A DNA stretch of 64,000 nucleotides from Siniperca chuatsi (Eukaryota > Chordata > Actinopteri > Centrarchiformes > Sinipercidae), in contig NC_058062.1 of assembly GCF_020085105.1 (NCBI RefSeq), forward strand, positions 1,884,001-1,948,000, in the 5' to 3' direction. Below the pieces are notes generated by a model, which worked only from the letters and a program-made list of their open reading frames with translations, was not told the DNA's origin and made no database searches. How positions within the stretch are numbered: the stretch's first letter is position 1; each line of letters starts with the position of its first letter. Below, piece by piece: positions 12,181-38,019 of the stretch. The translations under genes were made by a program, and so were the position numbers.

Positions 12181-14398
12181 CTCCTTTAACAGTTGACTTC
12201 TGTAATAATAAACGATCTAGATCAACCGATTTGAGTCCTCTATATCATACGGTTAGTGTTTTATATCAATACACCAGGACAGCACACTTAAATGCATTTA
12301 AAAGATACAGGTCAATAGGTATACCTTCAGTATAGAGGGTGGGAATAAAAAAGTGCTCATCTCTCTCAGAATTCCTCGTTTCTGCTGCTGAAAATAGAAG
12401 ATCTCCTGTATCTTCCACCAAACTTCTGTAGGGTTTTCTTCAATTGTGATTATTGCAGAGACAAGAACGCTGAACACGCTGAACCCAAGATTATATAGTT
12501 ACAGAACCAGAACAGTGAAATAATCTCTTTGAATTCTCTAAACACATTATACAGTTTATTTATTTCCTTATGCAGTTGTATTCCTCATATAGTTCTGTAG
12601 GTAGAAACAAGGGGCCCCTCTGGCTTCATGTATGAAAGGAGTCTTTCATAACACACATATAAACAAATAGGAACACCTGTACAAGCAATAAATCATACCT
12701 GTCCTATTGAACCGCAGCACACTGAAAGGTGTTTCTAATATCTGTCTAACTCCATTAATGTAAATATTAAATTATGAAAACGTTTATAATTGTAAACATA
12801 ATTTGTACTTCATGTATCCGCTTCTTATAAAGTAAATCACAGTTGCAGGTGCAGCATTAATAGTTACAGTAATTCATTCATTAATGACAGATTAAAGAGG
12901 TAATAAAGGTCCATAGAAACATGTCTTCACCATCCTGCTTTCGAGTTTTTAAACTTCTAAAATTCCCGTCAGTTTTTAAATCTTCATAAAATTCTGAGTT
13001 TTTCCCAGAAAGTTTGAACAGTCTTCATTTATTGAATGTTTAATATCTGAGCTCATGAAAGAAGAAAATTCGGAAACCAACATCTCGTGGAGAAATGAAT
13101 CAGAGTTTCTCAGGTACAAAACAGCAGAAAGTTTTGAACATCTCTTCATTTATTGTGAATGGTTGTCTGTCCTTGTCTGTGTATATTTGATCAGTTTGCC
13201 AGGCAAAATCTGATTCAGTTTATTGGCTTTAATGGACAGTTTATTGGCTTTAATGGACTTTTGGGGAGTCTGGAGTCACCACTGAAATAATTATAAACTT
13301 CTAGTGTTTAATTAGAACTGTTAATAAAAAAGGCTTTGTTGAAATGATGCATTGTGAAACTCAGATAAGATAAGTGAATTAATCAGTTAATAAATCTATT
13401 TCCTTATTCTGTCTTTAAATGATGAACTAGGCTAATAATCAGTATATTAATTATACTAATAATAAGCTTTTAATTTTAACTTTTTGTTATTACATTTGCT
13501 GATGTGTCAGCCGAACATATCCCACCTTACAATTCATTTGTTTAATTAATCCACTTATTAATTTTAAGGTGTCTTTAAATCTCAACGATCACAAAATTAA
13601 CTAAATGTTAAAGAAAGGAAACAAATGAATTTAAAAGCCTTTTTAAAATAAATGTACTATTGCATTTTAAATCATTTAAATACAGAATAAGGAAATAGAG
13701 TCATTAAATTTAATGATCTTTTAATTGTGTTTTTTGAGTTTAAATCATTATTTAAGGCCAGTATTGATTAATTGTTTTTAATAGATTTATTTATAAATGG
13801 GTTTATTATCTGATAATGATCTGATTTCACCTGTTTCCAGCTCAGTTAATGGAACTGCAACGACTGCTCGCAGATTAGTAGAAAAGGTAGAAAATCAATC
13901 GATAACTATATTGATAACTGGTTTTATTTGACAAGCCAAACTGCAGACTATTCTGTGGCTGCAGCTTCTCTGATGGGAGGATTTATATGACGGTGAACTG
14001 AACAGCTTTGGGTTTTAGACTGTTGCTGCAAACCTTTCTGAATAAATCTCTCGGATCTGGGAAGTTCTGATGAACAGATTTCTCTATTTTCTGCCGTTTT
14101 AAAGACAAAATGATTAATCGATTATTGGAGAAAATAAATCAGCAGATTAATCGATAGTGAAAATCATTACTTTTTTAAATCAAGTGCTTTCTCTGATCTC
14201 TCTCTTCTCTTCTGTAAAACTCCTTCGACACAAGAAACTGACCTGAAAACATCTGGAAACATTCGACTCCATGGGCGGATTTTACTGCTTGTTTAAAGTA
14301 AAAGCATCTTTAAAAAAAAAGGTTAAATATGAGAACCCTGAGACAGAGATGTTTGACTCTGTGCTGATGCATTAATCAGTTAAGCATCATTAAACTTC
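12181..14398. other. AT-rich intergenic stretch with no recognised feature
   Basis: About 2.2 kb between the L2-like LINE and the end of the serine protease gene. It is strongly AT-rich, has no long reading frame and shows no motif I recognise. It must hold the protease 3' UTR and poly-A site on the - strand, but I could not pick one signal with confidence. Confidence 0.5.
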
Positions 14399-22558
<8,160 letters not shown>

Positions 22559-22649
22559 GGTGTGATTCTGTCTTGCAATCAGTGGAGGAGTTGAACAGCC
22601 TGGACCAGGAAAGTGGGACTCTGTTTGGCCCAGCTGGAGCATTTATAAA

Positions 22650-22985
22650 TGTACTACTTACGCAAGTTCAAACAGATAATAAAGCCATAAACCTGGATGC
22701 AGATGTTCAAAACGAAAGAGAATCAGAAAGTGAAATGTGCTGCCACCCACACAGTTCGATTCTGAGTATAACATCTTTAAATGTGCATCAAAAAACAAAG
22801 GTCCCATAAATTAACAGTGTGAGCTGTGGTGTGAGAATCTTGCTCTTTAAAAGAAATGTTAATCATCAAATAGGACTTTATTATTTTTACATTTCCTTTT
22901 GATTTACATAATTTATACAGGGTACCAGACATGTAGAGGGAACTGGAGGATAGTTTGATCACTTATTATGGAACTGGATTGTAGT
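22650..22985. repeat. 330-base direct repeat, copy A
   Basis: Nearly identical to 24883-25222 over about 330 bases in the same orientation, including GATAATAAAGCCATAAACCT and GGTACCAGACATGTAGAGGG. A third partial copy lies at 24095-24240. The DNA between the full copies is LINE debris. It starts about 90 bases upstream of the protease ATG, so it may overlap the promoter of that gene. Confidence 0.8.
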
Positions 22986-24060
22986 TTTTGTATGATGAAG
23001 TGCTTTGAGAAACTGGTTCTCCAGCACATAAAAAACAACATCCCAGCCAGCCTGGACCCTCACCACTTTGCTTTCAGAACCAGCAGATCCACATAGGATG
23101 CCATCTCCACTGCCCTCCACTCAGTCTTCACACACCTTGAGAACAACAACACCTACATCAGAATGCTGTTTGTTGATTTCAGCTCAGCATTCAACACAAT
23201 CTCCCCCATGAAACTGACTGGAAAACGTAGCACTCTGGGCTTAAGTACCACACTCTGCAACTGGATATTGGAGTTCCTCACAAACACCTCCTCCACTCAG
23301 TGCTGAACACCGGAGCCCCCCAGGGCTGTGTGCTCAGCCCCCTCCTGTTCACGCTCTACACCCATGACTGCAGCCCCCAACACGGAGACACTCTGTGGTG
23401 TAGTTTGCGGATGACACCACCATCATCGGCCGGATTATAAACAACGATGAAACTTCATATCAGGAAGGGGGGGAAATCAACATTTTTGCAGAGAGGTGCA
23501 CAGAGAACAACCTACTGCTCAACGTCAGCAAAACCAAGGAGCTGATCGTTGATTTTAGGAAAAAGAGGCAAAGACACACACCCCTGTCTACATCAGTGGA
23601 GCTGAGGTGGAGCAGGTGAACAGTTTCAGGTTCCTGGAAATCAGCATCACAGAGAACCTGACATGGTCCTCTCACATCTCCACCCTGGTCAAGAAAGCTC
23701 AGCATCGGCTGTATTTCTTAAGGAAGCTTAAGGCAAAATTCCCGTGCCGGATTCTTGTTAACTTTTACAGAGGAGCAACAGAAAGCATCCTGACCGGAAA
23801 CATCACAAACTGGCACGGGATGTGCACGGCCAGGACCGGAGGGCTCTGCAGCGGGTGATTAAAACCGCCCAGAGGATCATTGGTACCAAACTACCGAGCA
23901 TCAGTGATATCGGTGAGGTGAGGTCAGATCATCGGTCAGGTTTCTGGGATCCACAATCTCCCAGGACCTAAAGTGGGTATCCGACGCCATCATCAAAAAG
24001 GCCCAGCAGAGGATGAACTTCCTGTTCCAGCTCAGGAGGTTCAACCTGCAGGTGTTTGGT
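22985..24060 (+). mobile_element. Decayed non-LTR retrotransposon fragments
   Basis: Broken + strand frames encode reverse transcriptase motifs: HFAFRTSRS near 23070, [13 protein letters not shown] near 23165, then LVKKAQHRLYFLRKLKAKF near 23690 and LQRVIKTAQRIIGTKL near 23850. A second, different C-terminal piece, with KKAQQRMNFLFQLRRF, follows at about 23940-24060. Frameshifts and stops are frequent. Two insertions, or one rearranged insertion, could explain the pattern. Confidence 0.7.
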
Positions 24061-24882
24061 CATAAACCAAAGTGTCGGACACGTTAACATGTCGACCTGA
24101 TTTACTACTTCCGCAAATTCAAACAATAGATAATAAAGCCATAAACCTGGATGAAGGTGTTCAAAGACAAAGAAGAATCAGACAGTGAAATGTACTGCCA
24201 CCAACACAGTTTGATTCTGAGCATAACAGCATAATGTTTGTTTAACTGGTTGTCCTTGTTTTTAGCTGTATTTATGTCTATTTCTGTGTATGTACATTGA
24301 GAGTAACAAAAACTGGACTCGGACTCCTTCTATGTGTACACATACCTGGCCAACAAAGCTGATTCTGAGGTGTCTGTGCAGAGCTCAAAGGATACTACAT
24401 GACTTATTATATATTCACTCATCTACAGTATATAATTTCTGGATGCAATGTTTGTTTTTGTGAGTAGCATCAAATCTTGTTATACAACCCTGTGTTGTAA
24501 AGTGATAAATTAATTAATTAATTAATTAATTAATGGACTAATCGTTCCAGCTGTACTTGTATAAACTGTTGGGGAGTTTAATTTATAACAAAACATATTT
24601 TATAAACTCCTCATATATTTTGTAGCAAAAATCTTGATTTGTAAAGTAACTAAAGCTGTCAGATAAATGCAGTGAAGTGAAAAAGAGAGATGTAGGAGAG
24701 CAGAAGGAGAAAGTGGCGTGAAAACAAAGCCTTCAGTAAAGTAAAAGTACCTCAGATTTGTACTTAAGTACAGTACTTGAGTAAATGTACGTAGCTACAT
24801 TCAAACAACATCATGTCAGCAGCTCTGCAGGTGTTTGGTCATAAACCAAAGTGTCGGACACGTTAACGTGTCGACCTGATTT

Positions 24883-25222
24883 ACTACTTCCGCAAATTCA
24901 AACAATAGATAATAAAGCCATAAACCTGGATGCAGATGTTCAAAGCGAAAGAGAATCAGAAAGTGAAATGTGCTGCCACCCACACAGTCCGATTCTGAGT
25001 ATAACATCTTTAAATGTGCATCAAAAAACAAAGGTCCCATAAATTAACAGTGTGAGCTGTGGTGTGAGAATCTTGCTCTTTAAAAGAAATGTTAATCATC
25101 AAATAGGACTTTATTATTTTTACATTTCCTTTTGATTTACATAATTTATACAGGGTACCAGACATGTAGAGGGAACTGGAGGATAGTTTGATCACTTATT
25201 ATGGAACTGGATTGTAGTTTTT
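24883..25222. repeat. 330-base direct repeat, copy B
   Basis: Second full copy of the repeat at 22650-22985, differing by only a few bases. The 50 bases before it (from 24828, CAGGTGTTTGGTCATAAACC) also precede the partial copy at 24095. The unit therefore begins further upstream than copy A shows. Confidence 0.8.
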
Positions 25223-26077
25223 TTATGCCTTTGTCTGATATATCTTGTGTTCTTTTACCATTATTATTGTTACTTTTATATTTTTTGGCTTTCATTTTCG
25301 TTTTCTTGACCTTATTCATCTCAAAGTCAAAGGAGTGACTTTGTTTGAATATTGTAATAGCTGTGTTTGTGCCTTGATAACACTGTATTTACTTTGGTTT
25401 CACTTTGACATTAAAGTGTATTTTTCTGTTGATCATTGTCTAAAAAGATGGAGGACATCCCTAGAGCCACGCTGCTAACGTGGTTAAAAACCACAGATTC
25501 ATTACTAAACTCTTTTTTTAAAGCGTCTGCGATCACCGAAGGAGACGAGAAGAAACAAGTGAAACTTAAAAGTGAACATTTATTTCATCACATTTTTAAA
25601 AGATCTTTGTCGTACCTTTTAATTGTGCAGCTGATCATTCATGTGCAGGAAGACGTCTCACTGAAAACTAGCTTAAAGAAGTACAAAAAAACAAAACACC
25701 AACACGTAAATCTGCTCCCTTCGGTCGTTACAGTCTTTTAGAAACGCACAGAAAATCTGACTTCATCTCGACTGAGCCGGAGCTGGATTGTAAATGTCAC
25801 TTTTAAAAAGACAAAGAAACATTTAATCAGCAAAATGTGGCAAAAACAAAAATCACAAGTACACATTTAGTTTTTGCACAAAGAAGCTGTACCAGAGTCC
25901 ACTCATAAAAAACAGAAAACAACAGTAAAACATTAATTTACAACAAAAACTGCTCCGTCCACCAGCTGACGAGTTTCTTCCAACAACCGAAACTCTCTCA
26001 GCTGCAGCGCTACAGTTTCCAACTCTTTTAGTTTGCCAGCAAACGCAACACTTTCCCACATCTGCTCTTGAAGCGAC
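25223..26077. other. Intergenic stretch, mostly unrecognised
   Basis: AT-rich DNA with no supported gene. The segment around 25450 (CATCCCTAGAGCCACGC and the following 40 bases) resembles 6725-6775 in a jmjd8 intron, so part of it is another dispersed repeat. Confidence 0.4.
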
Positions 26078-26136
26078 GAGCAGCACCAGCAGCACCAGCA
26101 GCACCAGCAGCACCAGCAGCACCAGCAGCACCAGCA
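26078..26136. repeat. Nine-base microsatellite (AGCACCAGC)n
   Basis: About six tandem copies of AGCACCAGC without visible interruption. On the other strand it reads as a leucine/valine run only because of the repeat. No gene context supports translation. Confidence 0.9.
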
Positions 26137-26384
26137 GTGCGGTTTTTATACAGAGGCGGATTCCTTTAAGTGAGTAATCTGATTGTGGTCAGCAGTTGGA
26201 TCGCGACAGCGGCCGACGATCAATACCGGGTTATTGTCGAATGACACGTTGAAGCGATTGCTGATCACAGACGAGCAGCGGAACCAGCCTTTAAACCGTC
26301 AGCTGATTCAGTCACATCGAGTCCTCAAGACCCAGATCTGTGCAGACGGTCCTCAAACACAACAGCTGGTGTTTGTGCTGCTGA

Positions 26385-27380
26385 GCTCTTACTGGTCCTA
26401 CTGGTCCCTCTTACTGGTCCTACTGGTCGGTCTTACTGGTCCCTCTTACTGGTCCTACTGGTCCCTCTTACTGGTCCTACTGGTCGGTCTTACTGGTCCC
26501 TCTTACTGGTCCTACTGGTCCTACTGGTCGGTCTTACTGGTCCCTCTTACTGGTCCTACTGGTCCCTCTTACTGGTCCTACTGGTCGGTCCTACTGGTCG
26601 GTCTTGCTGGTCCCTCTTACTGGTCCTACTGGTCGGTCTTACTGGTCCCTCTTACTGGTCCTACTGGTCGGTCTTACTGGTCGGTCTTACTGGTCCTACT
26701 GGTCGGTCTTACTGGTCGGTCTTACTGGTCCCTCTTACTGGTCCTACTGGTCGGTCCTACTGGTCCCTCTTACTGGTCCTACTGGTCGGTCTTACTGGTC
26801 CTACTGGTCCCTCTTGCTGGTCCTACTGGTCGGTCCTACTGGTCCCTCTTGCTGGTCCTACTGGTCGGTCTTACTGGTCCTACTGGTCCCTCTTGCTGGT
26901 CCTACTAGTCGGTCTTACTGGTCCTACTGGTCGGTCTTACTGGTCCTACTGGTCCCTCTTACTGGTCCCTCTTACTGGTCCCTCTTACTGGTCCTACTGG
27001 TCGGTCCTACTGGTCCCTCTTACTGGTCCTACTAGTCGGTCTTACTGGTCCTACTGGTCGGTCTTACTGGTCCTACTGGTCCCTCTTACTGGTCCTACTG
27101 GTCGGTCTTACTGGTCCTACTGGTCCCTCTTACTGGTCCTACTGGTCCCTCTTACTGGTCCTACTGGTCGGTCCTACTGGTCCCTCTTACTGGTCCTACT
27201 GGTCCCTCTTACTGGTCCTACTGGTCCCTCTTACTGGTCCTACTGGTCCCTCTTACTGGTCCTACTGGTCCCTCTTACTGGTCCCTCTTACTGGTCCTAC
27301 TGGTCGGTCCTACTGGTCAGTCTTACTGGTCCTACTGGTCGGTCTTACTGGTCCTACTGGTCGGTCTTACTGGTCCCTGG
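26385..27380. repeat. One-kilobase minisatellite of ACTGGTC units
   Basis: About 1 kb in which ACTGGTC recurs every 9 or 13 bases. The 9-base spacing is ACTGGTCCT. The 13-base spacings are ACTGGTCGGTCTT and ACTGGTCCCTCTT. The order of short and long units varies along the array, giving higher-order blocks. Long reading frames cross it in all + strand frames because stop codons are absent from the unit. They are not credible genes. Confidence 0.95.
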
Positions 27381-28757
27381 CTGCTGCTCTGATTAATTTA
27401 AGAACTTTACAAACAGCTGCGTGCAACACGACCGCTCCATCCAAACAGTCAAAGTCCAGCTGAAGCTAAACAGACACTGAAACAGAAATCTGCCTCCGTC
27501 AGTTCAGGCTTCACTTTATATTCATGTAGCCAACACAAGCGCGATGTGGAAACTTGAAACCTGCAGGTCACAAACACTGAGGGCTTTTCAGCGAAGCAGG
27601 AGACATCTTGTGTCCAGCTGCTAAACTTAATGAGAAAGAAGGAGGAGACGTAACTTTGTGGGAAAACCGTATCAAACACAAATTATTCTTCCCAAACAGA
27701 GAATCTGTTTAAAGTCTTAAAAATGTTTTGATTGTTACTTTTAATACAAATTAACTGTGTTCCCTTAAACTCTGAGAGTTAAACAATCAAATCTTTTAAA
27801 GCCGCAGTGAGATCTGGTCTTCAGACATCTCGACCTGTTCGTGTTGTTTTTGGTGACTTCTGATTCGTCAGAATCAGCCGGACTTGGTGAGAAATTAGCG
27901 AGGCTGCAGCGAAGAGACTCCAGCAAAGCGGATGTGACGCGTTTTGTTCGATTAACCGGAAACACATTTGGTTCGTCACCCACACGTGGAGCGCACGCCG
28001 CGCTCGAGTACTGTTTAGGAAGTGCTCGTCTTGTACTTGGACTCCTCTGCATCTCAGAGGGAAACGCTGTACTTTTTACTCCTCTACGTTTATCTGACAG
28101 CTGTAGTTTCTAGTTACTCTTTAAATTAGGATTTTACAAACAAAACACTCGAACAACTTGAATAAATCAAACAGGATATAAAGAAGTTACCGTTAGCTTC
28201 ACCTCAAACAGCTGCAGCATTCGAATGCTGCTTACACGTTAAAGCATCAATAATAAACAACATAATAAATATAACAATTTAACGCTCATTGAGTACTTGT
28301 GAAAGTTAAGTATATTAGTGCAACTACTTTTACTGGTAAAGTACTGTTATACTGTAGTGCTGCTGCTGGCCCTCACATCAGGGGTCGGAGTACTTCTTCC
28401 AGCGCTGGAGAAACACTCGTGTTGCAGCTTTAACGCTCGGCGCCCTCTAGTGACGCACAGATGCCAAATAATTGCACATCTTTGTTTTCTTTGGCTTTTT
28501 CTTTGATTTTGCGGGTTAAAGTACATGAACTTCTCCTTGTTTGATATATGTATTTATACCCCCCCCCTGTTGTTCCTCCTGTAAATCACTTTGTAACTTC
28601 TGCTTTTCGATAAAGTCTGCTCGCTGCGGTTGATGTTAAAAGTTTCGGAGAGCTCGTGGTTTGTTTGACCTTTTCTTAAACTCCCGACAGAGCTGATCTG
28701 TCTCCATCCATCGACTGTCAGAGTGACTTCCCTTCCTTCCTTCCTTCCTCTCATTGG
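27381..28757. other. Intergenic stretch downstream of stub1
   Basis: 27480-27640 resembles the dispersed repeat at 44350-44620 (GAGACATCTTGTGTCCAGCTG). 28030-28412 is a decayed hAT-like miniature element ending TTCCAGCGCTGG. The rest must hold the stub1 3' UTR on the - strand, but I found no convincing AATAAA there. Confidence 0.45.
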
Positions 28758-33583
<4,826 letters not shown>

Positions 33584-33673
33584 TTTGTCCACCAGGCTCG
33601 CTGCACCGGAGGCAGCCGCCCCTTCACTTTGCTTCCCTATCCTGACGCTCGGATCCAACGGGCACGACGGAAA
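33584..33673 (-). other. Probable stub1 5' UTR portion of the first coding exon
   Basis: On the - strand a pyrimidine-rich stretch followed by GGTGTCTCAG just above 33673 makes a plausible splice acceptor 90 bases upstream of the ATG. It would join the candidate 5' exon at 35766. This is inferred from splice signals only. Confidence 0.45.
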
Positions 33674-33692
33674 CTGAGACACCGAGATCAAA

Positions 33693-34752
33693 AACAGGTG
33701 AAGTTGGTGTCATTTAGGAGCTTTAGAAGAGCAGCTAGTGCTGTGGGTCAAAATCCTGACTGGGAAACATAAAAACTGTTATTTATGGTTTGATATGGGC
33801 CTGTACACTACATCTAGACACCCAGATACCTTTTTTAAGAGTGGCTTAATAACTGTGAAGTCGTCTGACAGAAGAGAAGTGACGTCTGTCTGCAGCAGAT
33901 CTGAAGCCATGCAGTTTAACATCTTTTAAAAGCTGGTGGGCAGAATATTAATATCAGAATATCTGACCTGATGCGGAGGTACTGACAGCTTGTCTTAGTT
34001 TCTAATAAACAGCAATGTCTCGTTACCATAAAACACTTAAAGATAAAAACAGTACATTTTATAACCTTTACAGGGAAAATATACTGATACTGCTGTTTAC
34101 CAACTACGAGAATCAGATCGTATGCTCGGGGCTTATTAACACTTCTGACCACCAGTGACATTAGAAGCATGGAAGAAGTTATCGTTTTACTTTTAACTGT
34201 ACGCGTGTTGTATTGACTTTAATGGAAATTACCTGTGAGTCACGTTTTTGTTGGCGTACTTTATTTACACAAATAACATAATGCATTAAAAGGAGTCAAA
34301 AGGATTGTGCCTTGTGATATTTCAAACATCTCACCAGAAGAGGAAGATAATTAAAATAACCAATAATATGTGCCAACAATAAAATGCATATGTCAATTGC
34401 TAATAGTTATTTTCTCCTGATCGATCCCTGAGAAGTTCACCTGATTCTACATCATTTACTGGATCCACATTTCCATCATAACTCTGTTAAACTGGCTGCT
34501 CGATCGTCTCCGGACTTCCTGGGAGGCTGAACTGAGATCAGCCAAGCCTCTGCACCTGGCTGTGACTCGACGTATTGATCAGTACAAATACGTCTGTCAC
34601 CTCCATCTCTGCTGGCTTCGGCCTCTAGTTCTGACATTGTGTGTGTGTGTGTGTGTGTGTGCTGAAGACACAAAGTCACGACAGAATGAGAGAAACATCA
34701 CTTTAATTAGATATTACGCTGTTACACAAGGTACAGTACGTGTTGATGGGAG

Positions 34753-34796
<44 letters not shown>

Positions 34797-35765
34797 TCAC
34801 CGACCACGTCATTAGCTACACTTGTACAATCACGTGATCCAGCTCTGATATAAATTCTGCCTTTCCAGAGATATTAATGTTCAGTTTTGATTGACACTAG
34901 TAGTTTGCAGTGGTGTTGAACTGGACTGCGTTATGGTTGAGGTGTTTCTAATATTTCGGCCGCCCCGTTTACATACATGAGAAACACCTGTCAGTGTGAC
35001 GCAGCAGCAACAAACACAAAGTAGAGTTATTACCTTTCTGACATGTCAACAACAACAAAAAAAGCCATATTGATTTCCAATATTTGGACTGACTCTTATG
35101 ATGTGTATGCAGCATGTGTTTGTGGAAAAAAAAAAAACTTAATGTGCCTTTTAATTACTTTTTATAATAGACCATCAACAGTATTTCTGATGTATTTGAG
35201 GAGCCTAATTATACATTTAAAGTAACTTATTAAAGTGATTAAGAGCTAGGTGAGGGAGGTGGGTGTGAAACACATTAGCATAACGCTGCAGCTGGAGGGG
35301 GGCGGGTGGTGGCGGCTGGCTTTGGCCGACATGGGGCCGACCTACCGCCGGTAACGACCTGAAGTTGGCCCGTATTTAATCCTGCTGGAAAAAACCACAT
35401 ATTTGCTGCCAGCTGCTGAACATTAAATACCCCAGACAGATGCGTCTCCCACACTGGAGTCGCTGCGTGTCCGGGATCAGGGCTTGTGTGTTGGCACGTT
35501 ATTGATCCTTTATTGATTCACCACTCTGCCGACATTAGAGACACGACAAACGCGCCGAAATACTTCGCATTTAACGTTAGCTGGTTACATCTGCTGCTGC
35601 TAGCACGAAGCTAACGTTAGCCACCTCTCTGACGTTTCTTAATTCCTAATTTTTATCCGAAATGAAGCTAACTGTATTTAGCGCAGTTTCACCGAGCAGA
35701 GCTAGCTATAACTAATCACACACGTAACGTTAAGCTACATAATCAATAACATTAGACTCACGTAC
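33693..35765. other. Presumed stub1 first intron with repeats
   Basis: No coding exon seen. It contains a (TG)n run at 34639-34661 and an (AT)n run at 34755-34792. Then 34793-34960 begins ACACTCACCGACCACGTCATTAG, which resembles a known fish DNA-transposon family whose ends read ACACTCACCGGCCAC. The rest is unrecognised. Confidence 0.45.
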
Positions 35766-35961
35766 CTGTGTCGCTGCCGTTTGACCACCTGAATGAAGAT
35801 GCTGTTATTTAAATTAGCTATAATTGTAATTTAGCTAGGTGGCTAACTACCTAGCTACAAGTTGCCTCGCGACGTGCAGCAGCCAGATGTTTTGGTTTTG
35901 ATCTGTGACGCAAAACGCGTCATCGAGCAAATCGCGTCATCACGCAAAACGCCCAACGTCA
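35766..35961 (-). promoter_or_regulatory. Candidate stub1 5' exon and CRE-rich promoter
   Basis: On the - strand a splice donor CAG|GTACGTGAG lies at 35765/35766 and could end a noncoding first exon. Just upstream, four CRE/ATF half-sites (TGACG or CGTCA) occur within 56 bases, at 35906-35910, 35918-35922, 35935-35939 and 35957-35961. Two have the form GCGTCATC. I see no TATA box. Promoter function and the link to stub1 are inferred from position and strand. Confidence 0.5.
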
Positions 35962-37152
35962 TCAGTAAAAAGCTTTGGTTTTATTCTGGAAGAAATATAA
36001 ATAAATACGTTTTTTGTTTTTGTTTTCTTTTCTCAAAACAGCCTAAAATAAACACATTTAACTAAACAATCACAATAAAATACATTAAAATTCCGTCTTA
36101 ACAAATATATAAAACAGATAAGCCGAAGATAAAGAGCTTCACACGTTTTAATGGACGGAGCATCACAACAGCCTTCAAACATTTGCATAGTTTATATGTT
36201 GTCTCTGACAGTGTAGTAGGTAGTCTGGGATTAATGAGCACAAAAAACAGTTAAATTCCAAAACATCTCCTTTAAAGTAAAACACGAGAATCCGGCATAG
36301 TTTAAAGTTCATAAAGTGCTAATGCAGTCTCCACAAGACTTTATCTACACATGTTTCACCGCTAAGTATCAGTGCTGAGTAATACTGAGTGTGAGTGTTC
36401 TTGGCAGCTAAGCTAATAACTTCTATTTATCTGTCGCCAGTGCAATTAAGACGGTTTGGACCTGAAATGTAAAATAGAAAGTGCATCATCAGATCTGCTC
36501 TACATGTCTTTGTGCAAACTTCTGTTCATGGATTTGAGGCAGAGCTGCTCTGAAGACAGAAATAAATAAATCTCACTTTGTGGATTTACAGGGTCGGTTC
36601 ACCCAAATCACAAAACCCATGTTGTCTTACTTACCTGTGGCCTCCTTCAGGGGTCTTACTGCACCTGTGAGCCAGGGCTTATTGAACAAAGAGTTATAAA
36701 ATACAGCATTAAGAGGCAGCGCAGAGGAGAGACTGAAGCAGCCGGCCTGTGAGTTAGATCCGTGCACAGCTTTATTTTACTGGCCACGCAGAGAGTGAGG
36801 CAGAGCGCTCGTTTAAATTAAATTAAATAAATAAAATGTGAGCCGAGATATCCATAAAAACGTCCTGAAAATGTGGAAAACGATAAGCCTCGATTTTAAG
36901 TGGCAGCTGATGGTTTTGTGCAGAGAAAGGTGAGAAAAAAATGACATGATTTAGTAAAAAAAACAAAACAAGGTAAGGTGTTTATTGAATGTGTGTAACA
37001 GGCAGCTCTTTGATAAACGCTGATCAATATATCTCAGAATTTCAGTGAGACGCTTGGTAGCTGCCAGTCACCATTCAGCATTTCTTTACAAGCAAATAAC
37101 TGGTGTTCACCCACAGTGGTGTTGAGTTCAGTCGGCTGATTGATCCTGCACT

Positions 37153-37233
<81 letters not shown>

Positions 37234-37344
37234 CAGGTGCTTTAGAGTGAAACTGTCTACATGCCTCTGTCTGGGAAGTGTGTTTTTTGCTGCAAAATGA
37301 ACATTTTAATTAATTAATAAACTGCCGCTTGAATTTCTTCCAAC
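35962..37344. other. Intergenic stretch between stub1 promoter and FB3
   Basis: AT-rich DNA without a supported gene. A GGTTCACCCAAATCAC word near 36597 resembles one end of a common teleost repeat (its inverse, GGGGGTGAACTGCCCC, occurs at 57610 and 59403). A (CA)n run lies at 37154-37230. Confidence 0.5.
37154..37230. repeat. (CA)n microsatellite
   Basis: About 38 CA repeats with one TA interruption near 37187, lying 115 bases left of FB3. Confidence 0.95.
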
Positions 37345-38019
37345 AACGAGACGAGTGTAGTCCCTCATTCGTCCAGCAGTGTTCTATCGTAGAAAAGGTT
37401 TCAGTCGCAGTCGTCTGGACGCTGTTTTCAGAATCAAGACGTTTCGGCTCCCATCCGGAAGTCATTCTCAATTGTGAAGAAATGGGACGGGAACTCAGAA
37501 CTTTAAGCTACTCTGTGTTACATAAGCCCCGCCCTCAGGAAGGAGTCTACCTGAGTATCTGTTGATTAGCTAGTTTCACCTGAAACTGACCTAATTGTTT
37601 CCATGATGGCCCAGTAATCAGTAATCAGGCCTATTGTTTTCTGGCTGCACCTCCCTCATCACAGTTAAGTACCTGATTAGCATGTGATTGGCTTGACCAC
37701 GGTGTTAATACACTGTGGTAAACTTTGGGCAGATTGAATCTCAGACCACCATTTCTGTTTAAAGAGGGGTTTTCTTTTTTCACAAAAATGGCTTCTTTGA
37801 CATTCCTTGGCCTATTAGGTCAGTTTCAGGTGAAACTAGCTATTAACAGATACTCAGGTAGACTCCTTCCTGAGGGCGGGGCTTATGATACACAGAGTAG
37901 CTTAAATTTCTGAGTTTTCAGACCATTTTCACAATTGAGAATGACTTCCGGATGGGAGCCGAAACGTCTTGATTCTGAAAACAGTGTCCAGATGACTACG
38001 ACTGAAACCTTTTCTACGA
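37345..38019 (-). mobile_element. Foldback element copy 3 (FB3)
   Basis: Arms at 37389-37780 and 37820-38019 are inverted complements of unequal length. The flanks carry TTCTTCCAAC at 37335-37344 and 38020-38029, a 10-base duplication. Here the extension (GTAGTCCCTCATTCGTCC) is at the left end, so the copy is inverted relative to FB1, FB2 and FB4. Most of the central coding-like segment is deleted. Confidence 0.85.

Noticed and set aside
26183-27396. Three long overlapping + strand reading frames of 143-241 codons
   Set aside because: They exist only because the 9/13-base minisatellite unit lacks stop codons. The protein is a monotonous Y-W-S / L-L-V pattern and there are no exon signals.
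33584-33691. Upstream in-frame ATG that would lengthen STUB1 by 36 residues
   Set aside because: A splice acceptor lies between this ATG and the conserved start, and the extra residues do not resemble CHIP N-termini.
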